From Gammaproteobacteria bacterium (GTDB taxonomy: Bacteria; Pseudomonadota; Gammaproteobacteria; Pseudomonadales; Porticoccaceae), in the NCBI GenBank assembly GCA_016708925.1, contig JADJET010000001.1:429075-493074 (forward strand): a stretch of 64,000 nucleotides of DNA, in the 5' to 3' direction. Within the stretch, counting starts at the first letter, position 1. Each line of letters begins with the position of its first letter. Shown piece by piece: positions 38,346-46,998 of the stretch. The notes under the pieces are model-generated. The model made no database searches, was not told the DNA's origin, and worked only from the letters and a program-made list of their open reading frames with translations. A program made the translations under genes and the position numbers.

Positions 38346-40696
38346 ACAGCCGCTTCCGTCCCGACTACCAGGCGCCGTCGCGCATCGAGATCGATGCGCT
38401 GCTGGCACGCAGTTCGCTCGCTGAACTGCTGGCGCAGGCGGCGGCGCTGCGCGATCGCGGCCACGGTCCGCTGCTGTCCTATTCGCGCAAGGTTTTTATT
38501 CCCCTCACGCATCTGTGCCGCGACGTGTGCCACTACTGCACCTTCGCGACCACGCCGAGCCGGATCGCGAAGCCTTTCATGACGCCCGACGAAGTGCTGG
38601 AAATCGCGCGGCAAGGCGCCACCGCCGGCTGCCACGAGGCGCTGTTCACCCTGGGCGACAAGCCGGAGTTGCGCTATGAAGTCGCGCGTCGCGCGCTGGC
38701 CGAGCTGGGTCATGCGACCACGCTGGAATACCTGGTGGCGATGGCGCGGCTGGTGTTCGAGGAAACCGGACTGCTGCCGCACCTGAATCCGGGCGTGATG
38801 GCCCGGGACGAGCTCGCCGCCGGACGCGCCGTGTCGGTCTCCCAAGGCATCATGCTGGAGAGCAGCGCCGCACGTCTGGGCGCGAAGGGCGGCCCCCATC
38901 ATGGCTCGCCGGACAAAGTGCCCCAGGTGCGGCTCGACTGCATCGCCGCCGCCGGTGAGCTAGCGATCCCGTTTACCAGCGGCATTCTGATCGGTATCGG
39001 CGAGACCCGTGCCGAACGCATCGACTCCCTGTTTGCGCTGCGCGATCTGCATGAGCGCCACGGCCACTTGCAGGAAATCATCATCCAGAATTTCCGCGCC
39101 AAGCCGGGCACCCGCATGGCCGGCGCGCCCGATGCAACCCTCGAAGAACTGCTCTGGACCATCGCCGCCGCGCGGCTGATCTTCGGGCCGGCGATGAACC
39201 TGCAAACGCCGCCCAATCTCAACGACGGCTCGCTGGCGCAACTGATCGCCGCCGGCATCAACGACTGGGGCGGGGTGTCGCCGGTCACGCCCGATTTCGT
39301 CAATCCCGAAAAACCCTGGCCGCACCTGGAAGATCTCGCGCGCCAGACCGCCGCCGCCGGCAAACTGCTGGTCGAGCGGCTGCCGCTCTATCCGGCCCAT
39401 ACCCGCGACCTCGCGGCCTGGCAGACGCCGGCCATGGCCACCGCGGTGCGTCGCGCCATGGACAGCGACGGCCTCGCGCGGCGCGATGCCTGGAGCCCCG
39501 GCATGGGCGAGCCCCCGACGTTCGACACCCTGCGCGAAGGCTGGCAGACCGCGCCACCGCCGCCGACCCGGGAACTGACCGCCCTCATCGCCCGCGCCGT
39601 TCGTGGCGAGCGCCTCGACGAGGCGGAAATCGTGCGCCTGTTCCGCGCCCGGGGTGCTGAGTTCAGCGCGGTGTGCGAGGCCGCCGATGCGCTGCGCGCC
39701 GAGCAGTGCGGCGAGGTGGTGAGCTATGCCGTCAATCGCAACATCAACTACACCAATATCTGCCTGCACGCATGCAGCTTCTGCGCGTTCTCGAAGGGCA
39801 AGACCCACGACGATCTGCGCGGCAAACCCTATGTGCTTGACCTCGATGAGATCGCCAACCGCACCCGCGAAGCCTGGGCGCGCGGCGCCACCGAAGTCTG
39901 CATGCAGGGCGGCATCCACCCCGATTACACCGGCGAGACTTATCTCGACATCTGCCGCGCCGTGAAAGCGGCGGTACCCGAGATACACATCCATGCGTTC
40001 TCGCCCCTGGAAGTGACCCAGGGCGCGCGCACGCTGGGGCTGTCGCTGAAGGATTATCTGGCGCGTCTCAAGGACGCGGGGCTCGCAACGCTGCCGGGCA
40101 CCGCGGCGGAAATTCTCGACGACGAAGTGCGCGCCATCATTTGTCCCGACAAGGTGAATACCGGCGAATGGCTCGACGTAATGGAAACCGCCCACGGACT
40201 CGGGCTGCGTTCCACGGCCACCATCATGTTCGGCCACCTCGACCGGCCTGAGCACTGGGCGCGGCACCTGCTCCGTATCCGCGATCTGCAAGTCCGCACC
40301 GGCGGTTTCACCGAGTTCGTACCCCTGCCCTTCGTGCATATGGAAGCCCCGGTCTACCGCCGCGGCGACGCCCGGCGCGGTCCCACGTTCCGCGAAGCGG
40401 TGCTGATGCACGCGGTGGCGCGGCTGGTGTTCCATCCCGTGATCACCAACATCCAGACCTCCTGGGTCAAGATGGGCATCGAAGGTGCCAAAGCCTGTTT
40501 GCGGGCCGGCGCCAACGATCTGGGCGGCACGCTCATGAACGAGAGCATTTCCCGCGCCGCCGGGGCCAAGCACGGCCAGGAAATGACCGCCGCCAGCATG
40601 GAGCGCCTGATCCGCGAACTGGGCCGTGTCCCGTGCCAGCGCACCACTCTTTACGGCGACGCGCCGGCGCGGCTGGTGGCGGTGGTGGCGGAGTAG
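38342..40696 (+). CDS. cofGH: Bifunctional FO synthase CofGH (FbiC-type)
   Basis: The 784-residue fusion makes FO from tyrosine and diaminouracil. The first radical-SAM domain (CofG) has the cluster Cys at 59, 63 and 66 (CRDVCHYC). The second (CofH) has Cys at 474, 478 and 481 (CLHACSFC). Between them lies the CofG tail with WPHLEDLAR and TFDTLREGW. The fused form is typical of actinobacterial FbiC; archaea keep CofG and CofH apart. The ATG at 38342 overlaps the cofC stop. Confidence 0.95.
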   Translation: MNSRFRPDYQAPSRIEIDALLARSSLAELLAQAAALRDRGHGPLLSYSRKVFIPLTHLCRDVCHYCTFATTPSRIAKPFMTPDEVLEIARQGATAGCHEALFTLGDKPELRYEVARRALAELGHATTLEYLVAMARLVFEETGLLPHLNPGVMARDELAAGRAVSVSQGIMLESSAARLGAKGGPHHGSPDKVPQVRLDCIAAAGELAIPFTSGILIGIGETRAERIDSLFALRDLHERHGHLQEIIIQNFRAKPGTRMAGAPDATLEELLWTIAAARLIFGPAMNLQTPPNLNDGSLAQLIAAGINDWGGVSPVTPDFVNPEKPWPHLEDLARQTAAAGKLLVERLPLYPAHTRDLAAWQTPAMATAVRRAMDSDGLARRDAWSPGMGEPPTFDTLREGWQTAPPPPTRELTALIARAVRGERLDEAEIVRLFRARGAEFSAVCEAADALRAEQCGEVVSYAVNRNINYTNICLHACSFCAFSKGKTHDDLRGKPYVLDLDEIANRTREAWARGATEVCMQGGIHPDYTGETYLDICRAVKAAVPEIHIHAFSPLEVTQGARTLGLSLKDYLARLKDAGLATLPGTAAEILDDEVRAIICPDKVNTGEWLDVMETAHGLGLRSTATIMFGHLDRPEHWARHLLRIRDLQVRTGGFTEFVPLPFVHMEAPVYRRGDARRGPTFREAVLMHAVARLVFHPVITNIQTSWVKMGIEGAKACLRAGANDLGGTLMNESISRAAGAKHGQEMTAASMERLIRELGRVPCQRTTLYGDAPARLVAVVAE

Positions 40697-40958
40697 GCGA
40701 CAGATTGATTCAGGAAACGCCCGATTGTTTCGCGCGACGGGCATCCGCACGGTCATCTTCCTGATTGCCGGCAAACTCGACTTCCAGACCCTCGACCCAC
40801 GTGCGGTTTAACCCGCTTGAAATTCGAAAGAGCCATCAAAAACAACTGGCCGCACGCTGGTGCATCAGCGAGGTCGCCTTGGAGCGCAGGGCAGCGAGGG
40901 GATCGGCTCCAGGTTCCTGAAGCTCTGCGGCCGGGTGCTCTACCGGCAGGTCGACGTC
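40697..40958. other. Intergenic region between cofGH and the IS1380-like element
   Basis: I see no convincing gene here. A fragment around 40830-40950 reads like the remnant of another mobile gene, but I cannot name it. Confidence 0.35.
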
Positions 40959-42728
40959 TAGCCCGGAAATCTCACCGATGGAATTGAAATAGGCCTCTAT
41001 CGGGTGCATAAAGTAAGCGCCGACAAGCACTTACAGAGCACAAGAGGAAGAGGCCTATGGATACAGAGTGTAACTCCCCGCAGCTGGAATTTCACGCATT
41101 GGGTTGCCGGGAAGTGGTGGGTCGTTTTGACGGTGGCCGCATCACCTCGGACGGCGGTGGCCTCCTGCTGCGCGAGGTGGATATCCGCCTCGGCTTGATG
41201 CCCCGACTGGCGGCGTGCTTCACCGATTACCGCAATCCCAACAGTATTGAGCACAGCGTTCAAGCGCTGGTCGCGCAGCGGGTGTACGGCCTGGCGCTCG
41301 GTTACGAGGATCTCAACGATCACGACACGCAGCGTGCCGACAGCCTGCTGGCGGCACTGGTGGGCAAGCGGGATCTTACCGGTGAGCACCGGGAGCGGGC
41401 TCGAGACCAGGGCTATCCTCTGGCCGGGTCGAGCACGCTCAACCGCCTTGAGCTGAGCACTCCCGGCGCGGCGGCTGAGGATCGTTACAAGAAGATCGCC
41501 GCTGACCCCGAGGCCTGGACCGGCTGCTGGTGGATCTGTTTCTGGAATCGCATGAGCGGCCGCCGCGGAGATCTGGCTCGACCTGGATGCGACCGATGAC
41601 CCCCTGTATGGCCAGCAGGAAGGACGCTTCTTCCACGGGTACTACGGCGGTTACTGCTATTTGCCGCTGTATATTTTCTGTGGTGAACACCTGTTGTGTG
41701 CGCGGCTACGCCCTTCGAATGCCGATGGCGCAGCCGGCAGCGTTGAGGAGCTGGAGCGGATCGTGGGCCAGATCCGGGCCCGCTGGCCGAAGACGCGGAT
41801 CGTGATCCGCGCTGATTCTGGCTTCTGCCGGGATGCCATCCTGAGCTGGTGCGAGGAGAACCGTGTGGGCTACCTGCTGGGACTGGCCCGCAACAAACGG
41901 CTTTACAAGGCCTTGGGCCGGGAACTGGCCGAGGCCCGCACCGAGCATGCGATCACCGGCAGGTCAGCCAGGCGGTTCCGCGACTTCCGTTATCGGACCC
42001 GCAAGTCCTGGTCCTGTGAGCGGCGGGGGGTGGGCAAGGCCGAGTATCTGCCGAACAAAGAAAACCCGCGCTTCGTGGTCACCAATCTGCCGCGCAGTCG
42101 CGGTGGCGCCAAGCACTTGTATGAGCAACGCTACTGCGTGCGCGGCGAGATGGAGAACCGCATCAAGGAACAGCAGCTGGGGCTGTTCGCCGACCGCACG
42201 AGCACGGCGACGCTGCGGGCGAATCAACTACGCTTGTATTTCTCCTCCTTCGCCTACGTGCTGATGCAGGGGTTGCGCCGGCTCGGTCTGGAAGGCACCC
42301 GCCATGCGAAGGCCCAATGCACCACGATCCGCTTGAAGTGGCTGAAGATCGGTGCACGGATCCGGATCACGGTGCGCAAGGTCTGGCTGTCGTTCTGCGA
42401 GGCGTATCCTTACGCCCGCGAGATGGCCCAGATCCTCGCCAACCTGCGTCGCTACCCAGCCTGGGCGCCACCGGGATAGACCCCCGCCACCAAACGGATC
42501 TCACCCGTCACCGGCAACCCGTGCTGGCGGTCTCGCTCGTTCGGCGGTCGGACTTGGCATGACCTGAGGACGTGGAAACGCCGAAATCGTCGCTTGCGGA
42601 GTCCTGCAGGCAGGCACAAGGGTGCTTTCGGCAGCACCGTGCGCCACGATCATCGGGCTGGCCATTCTGATGGCCGTGAATCGGCCAAAAATGGACCCAT
42701 CATAGAAATCGGTGAGAGAAGCGGGCTA
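40959..42728 (+). mobile_element. IS1380-family insertion sequence
   Basis: Imperfect inverted repeats start TAGCCCGGAAATCTCACCGA at the left (40959) and, on the reverse strand at the right (ending 42728), TAGCCCGCTTCTCTCACCGA. They enclose one transposase gene, now frameshifted. No clear target duplication is visible, so the exact ends are approximate. Confidence 0.75.
41057..42479 (+). pseudogene. IS1380-family transposase, two frameshifts
   Basis: Three successive frames together encode a full IS1380-type transposase: GGRITSDGGGLLLREVDIRL and LGYEDLNDHDTQRADS first, then LLVDLFLESHERPP, then EIWLDLDATDDPLYGQQEG with the catalytic Asp region, IVIRADSGFCRDAILSWCEE and GLFADRTSTATLRANQLRL. 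The breaks are single-base deletions near 41513-41516 (a base lost in GAGGCCTGG) and near 41562-41567. The transposase is therefore inactive unless these are sequence errors. Confidence 0.85.
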
Positions 42729-43007
42729 GGCCTACGAGGAGTCGTGCTTTGCGATATCGACCAAGACGGTCGCGGCGCAGATCAGCGCCGGCTGAGATGT
42801 TCCGACGCGTCAGTAAATATTGGCAAGTACTGATGATTTGCAACGTGGCGACACCGGTGGCCGTCCGGGCAAGCCAAATTGCCGGACAACTGAACGTCCT
42901 GGGACGTTCAAATGCGGGCATATGGTTGCCGCCCCAAAAACCGGCTCACCGGACGGGTGTGCACTGGCCCAAAGCCATGCGAATTGTAGTCAGGACTGGC
43001 AGATCAA
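42729..43007. other. Intergenic region after the IS element
   Basis: No protein family is recognisable on either strand. The stretch probably holds the 3' flank of the ParE-like toxin gene and scar DNA from mobile-element activity. Confidence 0.35.
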
Positions 43008-43349
43008 CTATGCGCCAAGCAGTCTTCTCGTCAACACTGACTGCATATCACGCCGCCCGTCAGCCATTAGATAGATGATGACCTGGCGGCCTGTAACACG
43101 GTAGATCACGCGGTACGGCTTGAACAAAGTCTGACGATATTCTTTGATGCCAAGGCTGACCAGTTCCTTCGGGTAGCTTCCGCGCTCCGGGAATTTCGAT
43201 AGGTTCTCCACAACGTTCATCAACGCATCCAACACGTTGTTGGCGTTGGCCACACAGTCGAACTCGGCGATGTAGTCGTGGATGGCCTCCAAGTCCTGCT
43301 CCGCGCCCTCGGTGAGCAGAACTGTGAACCTGGCTGGCGCGCCTGCCAT
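43008..43349 (-). CDS. RelE/ParE family toxin
   Basis: A 113-residue ParE-like protein: FTVLLTEGAEQDLEAIHDYI, LSKFPERGSYPKELVSLG, and FKPYRVIYRVTGRQVIIYLM, then DGRRDM. This is the RelE/ParE superfamily fold. It starts at the overlapping TGATG of the antitoxin gene, so the pair is translationally coupled. Whether it acts on gyrase (ParE) or mRNA (RelE) cannot be settled; the helix-rich N-terminus favours ParE. Confidence 0.88.
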   Translation of the reverse strand: MAGAPARFTVLLTEGAEQDLEAIHDYIAEFDCVANANNVLDALMNVVENLSKFPERGSYPKELVSLGIKEYRQTLFKPYRVIYRVTGRQVIIYLMADGRRDMQSVLTRRLLGA

Positions 43350-43624
43350 CAGACAGCGGCTCGCTTGGCGCGAAGGCGCGCAACGACGTCGGCCACGGGC
43401 TTGACCTTGCCAGCGGCCACATCCTGGTTGCCCAGGGCCAGGATTTTCAGCAACGCCAGTGTTTCTTGCGTCTCTTCGAACGATGCCAGGTCCTGGAGGA
43501 CGGCCTTGGCCTCACCGTTTTGGGTGATGACCAGGGGCTCACGCCGCTCAGCGAGCTGCGTCAACACCTCGGCAGCGTTGGCCTTGAGGTAGCTGATCGG
43601 CTTGACTTGAGATGAGTAGCGCAT
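43349..43624 (-). CDS. Phd/YefM family antitoxin
   Basis: The 91-residue protein begins MRYSSQVKPISYLKANAAEV with LVITQNGEAKAVLQDLASFE, the classical Phd/YefM DNA-binding motif. I chose the ATG at 43624, which follows GGGAG; the frame is open further upstream. It is the first gene of the module with the downstream ParE-like toxin and should autoregulate the operon. Confidence 0.9.
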   Translation of the reverse strand: MRYSSQVKPISYLKANAAEVLTQLAERREPLVITQNGEAKAVLQDLASFEETQETLALLKILALGNQDVAAGKVKPVADVVARLRAKRAAV

Positions 43625-43888
43625 GGCCGTGCTCCCGATTTGAGGAAGACTGAATATAGTCTTTTTATGGTCGTATCGCAAAGAGTTTGAATGGGGCGCG
43701 GTGGTACCGTCAACGCGCCGAGCAAGGGGATGAGCCAGCCAGTGGAAGCCGATTTGTTCTGCTCAAGCCGGGCCAACCTGAATGTGGTTGACTGCACCGG
43801 TCAGACTGTGGGCCGTGTGGCGCCGACCTCCATTCAACTGGCCAGGGGCCACCACTGGCTCACCATGCTGGAATCACGCTGTTCGATC
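43625..43888. other. Intergenic region before the IS630 element
   Basis: A weak plus-strand open frame (43691-43891) has no recognisable domain and runs into the IS end, so I do not call it a gene. The Phd/ParE promoter should lie at its left edge. Confidence 0.35.
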
Positions 43889-45050
43889 TAGTGTAGTGCT
43901 TCGTATTTATCGGAACATATGACTCTGCCTGATGTCTTAACCTGAGGGCTGAGCAGGGGCAGAACATGCGGCTGGCGACACCCATCGAATTGAGCACGGA
44001 TCAGCGTGCGGAGCTGACGAGGTTGGCTCGATCCAGAACGACCAGCGTTCGCTTGGCGCGGCGTGCGTGGATTGTGTTGCTTGCCGCCGACGGGCTTCAG
44101 AACGCAGCCATCGCTGAGCAGGTCGGGGTTGGACGGGTACAGGTCGGCCGCTGGCGCAGCCGCTACGCCGAGGGCGGGTTGGCAGCGATCGAGAAGGACC
44201 CGCCGCGAGGCGGACGACCGAGCAAGACGGATGTGGCAGAAATCGTTCGACTGACAACGCAAACCCGGCCCGATGCAGGGACGCACTGGAGCACGCGCAC
44301 GCTGGCCGCGAAGATCGGTGTGAGCGACACCACGGTACTTCGGGTCTGGCACCAGCACGGTCTTAAGCCGCACCGCGTGCGCACGTTCAAGGTGTCGTGC
44401 GATCCACGGTTCGTCGAAAAGCTGGAGGATATTGTGGGCTTGTATCTGTCCCCGCCCGAGCATGCCCTGGTCCTGTGTTGCGATGAAAAGAGCCAGGTAC
44501 AGGCGCTCGACCGTACACAGCCGGGCCTGCCCCTGAAGAAGGGCCGCGCCGCCACGATGACGCACGACTACAAACGGCATGGCACCACGACGTTGTTTGC
44601 CGCACTGAACATTCTGGATGGCAAAGTGATCGGGAGCTGCAAACAGCGCCATCGTCACGTCGAGTGGCTGGAGTTCCTGCGCCAGATCCATCGCGAAACA
44701 CCGCGTGACAAAGAACTGCACTTGATCGCCGATAACTACGCCACGCACAAGCACCCCAAGGTGCAGGAGTGGCTTGCCGCACATCCGCGCTTTCAGATGC
44801 ACTTCACGCCCACGTCCGCCTCTTGGCTCAACATGGTCGAACGGTTCTTCCGCGACCTGACCACTGATCGCCTGCGCCGAGGCGTCTTTCGCAGCGTCCC
44901 GGAGCTCATCGAAACCATTGAGCACTACGTCAAGCATCATAATGAGCAACCGAAGCCATTTATCTGGACCGCAAAGGCCAATGACATCTTGCAGAAGGTC
45001 ATTCGCTCCAACGCGAATTTAAGTTCCAAACAGAATGAAGCACTACACTA
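43889..45050 (+). mobile_element. IS630-family insertion sequence with TA target duplication
   Basis: The element runs from 43891 to 45048 with terminal inverted repeats GTGTAGTGCTTC (left) and GAAGCACTACAC (right). TA dinucleotides flank both ends (43889-43890 and 45049-45050), the target duplication expected for IS630. It encodes one intact transposase and looks recently active. Confidence 0.93.
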
Positions 45051-45051
45051 G
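43966..45051 (+). CDS. IS630-family transposase, intact
   Basis: The 361-residue protein has an N-terminal helix-turn-helix (NAAIAEQVGVGRVQVGRWRS), a GGRPSKT linker, and a DDE catalytic domain: Asp in VLCCDEKSQVQALDRTQPG, Asp in LHLIADNYATHKHPKVQ, and Glu in TSASWLNMVERFF. All three acidic residues are present. The stop codon TAG is made of the TA target duplication plus the first flanking G, so translation ends exactly at the insertion point. Confidence 0.95.
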   Translation: MRLATPIELSTDQRAELTRLARSRTTSVRLARRAWIVLLAADGLQNAAIAEQVGVGRVQVGRWRSRYAEGGLAAIEKDPPRGGRPSKTDVAEIVRLTTQTRPDAGTHWSTRTLAAKIGVSDTTVLRVWHQHGLKPHRVRTFKVSCDPRFVEKLEDIVGLYLSPPEHALVLCCDEKSQVQALDRTQPGLPLKKGRAATMTHDYKRHGTTTLFAALNILDGKVIGSCKQRHRHVEWLEFLRQIHRETPRDKELHLIADNYATHKHPKVQEWLAAHPRFQMHFTPTSASWLNMVERFFRDLTTDRLRRGVFRSVPELIETIEHYVKHHNEQPKPFIWTAKANDILQKVIRSNANLSSKQNEALH

Positions 45052-45128
45052 CGGTTGATCCGCCAGCGCTGTGGGATGAGTAGCGGGAAAGGATTGAGGG
45101 CAGCGCGAACTTTGGAGATCGGACTTAC

Positions 45129-45781
45129 TCATAAGTCAGAAATATAGGCTACAGAAGGATGTCTAAAGAACGAACGCACCAGCGTGGCGTTGTTGCCGAT
45201 GTTCTGCAATTGTTCGTGCACGCGTGCTTGCAGGTTTTCGCCCGTCTTCAGTGGGCGTCTGGCTACGCCCGTGCGCTTAGCGTAGCTCCACACCAGCTCG
45301 TCCGGATTGAGGTCAGGCGCATAACCCAGCAAAAAATGCAGCGTCAGGCGACCTTCGGTACCGGCCACATAGGTCTTCACGACCGCCTTCTTGTGCGCCG
45401 GCAAGCCATCAACGATCAAGTGCAGCGGTTTCTTGCGACGATGCATCAATTGCTTGAGCAGCTCCACGAACAACTCGCCATTGAGCACCCCCGGGTAGGT
45501 GGCAAACCAGAATGCGCCTTTGGCGTTGACCGCAGACGCGGCACTGGTGCTTTGCCGCTGCCCCGGCCGGAAGACCACTGGCGTGGTTCCCCGCAGTGCC
45601 CAGGTCTTACCCTGTACCGCATCGGCACGAAATCCGGATTCGTCCCAGAAGTAGATTTCCGCACCTTCTGCCCTGGATTGCCGGGCAAGGGCGGGAAAGG
45701 TGTCGCGCTGCCAGCGTTCAATCGCTTCCGGGTCGCGTTGATAGGCGCGTCGTGACGCCCACGACGCCAGCCATTCAAATA
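45129..45781 (-). pseudogene. Truncated IS630-family transposase (C-terminal part)
   Basis: The minus strand encodes the DDE domain of a different IS630-type transposase: EIYFWDESGFRADAVQGKTW, LHLIVDGLPAHKKAVVKTYV and LLGYAPDLNPDELVWSYAKR, then the usual C-terminus. The helix-turn-helix half is missing. The sequence breaks at about 45781, where an unrelated gene begins on the other strand. The open frame continues to 45986 only by chance. Confidence 0.85.
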
Positions 45782-46597
45782 TGACGACACCCATTCCGCC
45801 CTTCAACTCGCAACACTTGGAAGTGGCTTGCCGTGTGCTGGCCGATACCGAGCGCGGGCTGACTGGCACGCAGATCGAACGGCTGCTGCAAGAAATCAAG
45901 ATCGCCGATACCTCCCCCGGCATGACCAAGTGGAAGCGCCTATTCAACGCGCTGGCTGAAGCGCAGAACAAACACCAGCTCGGCAATCACCTGATCATGC
46001 TGATCAACCGCGCGATGGACCCAGTCAACTATGCGCGCGATCCAAACGCGTTCAACTGGCGTCGCGATGAACTGAACGTGGTGCTCGCCTTTTCTGGCTT
46101 TTGCGTGCGCGAGGATGGCAAGGTCGCTCACGCCGACAAAGCCACGACGCTGGACGCCGCCCGCGCGCGCTGGCCGGCTGAAGGCGGCACTGGAAAGCCG
46201 CAACGTCCACGCCGAAGTGCTCAACTACTGCCGCGCCGAGCTGCTGGACGAAAACTACTTCCACGCCGTATTCGAGTCGACCAAGGGCGTTGCCGAGCGC
46301 ATCCGCTTGATGTCAGGCCTCACCGCAGACGGTGCCGAGTTAGTGAACAAGGCGTTTTCGATCCAGAGCCCGATCCTGGTTCTCGGGCCGCTCGCCACCG
46401 AGTCCGAGAAGAGCGAACAGAAAGGCTTCGCCAATCTGTTGGTCGGTCTATTCGGTGCCGTGCGCAATCCACTCGCCCACGCCCCCAAGACCAATTGGCC
46501 GATGTCCGAGGAGGATGCGCTCGACATCCTGACGCTGGTTTCGCTCATTCATCGGAAACTGGACCGCGCGAAAAAGGTCGTCACGCCAGCCGCTTGA
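45781..46597 (+). pseudogene. TIGR02391/Ymh-like protein, frameshifted
   Basis: The first frame encodes IPPFNSQHLEVACRVLADTE, RGLTGTQIERLLQEI and SPGMTKWKRLFNAL, the N-terminus of the TIGR02391 (Ymh) family. Near 46160-46180 it shifts, and the other frame continues with GRLKAALESRNVHAEVLNYC, KGFANLLVGLFGAVRNPLAH and the C-terminus ending at 46597. Together they give a protein of about 270 residues, the family size. Members occur in mobile and defence regions and are linked by context to abortive infection, but the biochemical role is unknown. Confidence 0.8.
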
Positions 46598-46765
46598 CCG
46601 GACAAGGTCTGGATAGGATTCGAACGCCCTACGGGATAGCCGCAGGCACGGAGAAACACATGAGCAAACTCAAACATGCCGCTTCGGTTCCCGTCTATGG
46701 CTGATGCTCCACGCTCGGCGGATTGATGCCCATTCACGTTGAATCGGCTTCAATCCTTCGCAGGA

Positions 46766-46975
46766 TCAGAGTTTCACAAACGAGTACCGATTCTTGATGT
46801 TGGCATGGAAATACTTTCCCTTAGAGTCGGCACCCATGAACCCATCATATTCACCTTGAGGTACACCTGCATAGTCGTACACAGATCCACTGTTGAATTC
46901 AATTTCAAGGGTCTGGCTATCCGCGTCACAGCCGATTGCGCGGATGTCAGTTGAGGTAACTGGTGTGCGTTCCAT
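46766..46975 (-). CDS. KTSC domain-containing small protein
   Basis: A 69-residue protein: AIGCDADSQTLEIEFNSGSV, YDYAGVPQGEYDGFM, then SKGKYFHANIKNRYSF. This is the KTSC domain pattern (L-x-I-x-F-x-x-G-x-x-Y-x-Y...G-x-Y/F-x-x-x-I). Some KTSC domains are linked to nucleic-acid metabolism, but the function is not established. It lies just downstream of the HerA gene on the same strand, 23 bases away, and could be part of the same operon. Confidence 0.75.
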   Translation of the reverse strand: MERTPVTSTDIRAIGCDADSQTLEIEFNSGSVYDYAGVPQGEYDGFMGADSKGKYFHANIKNRYSFVKL

Positions 46976-46998
46976 GGTGCGTCTCCGTCGGTTATAAA

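Noticed and set aside
43691..43891. Plus-strand open frame before the IS630 element
   Set aside because: No recognisable domain or ribosome-binding site, and it ends at the IS boundary.
45781..45986. Extension of the IS630 remnant to 45986
   Set aside because: Above 45781 the frame is antisense to the Ymh-like gene and has no transposase similarity.
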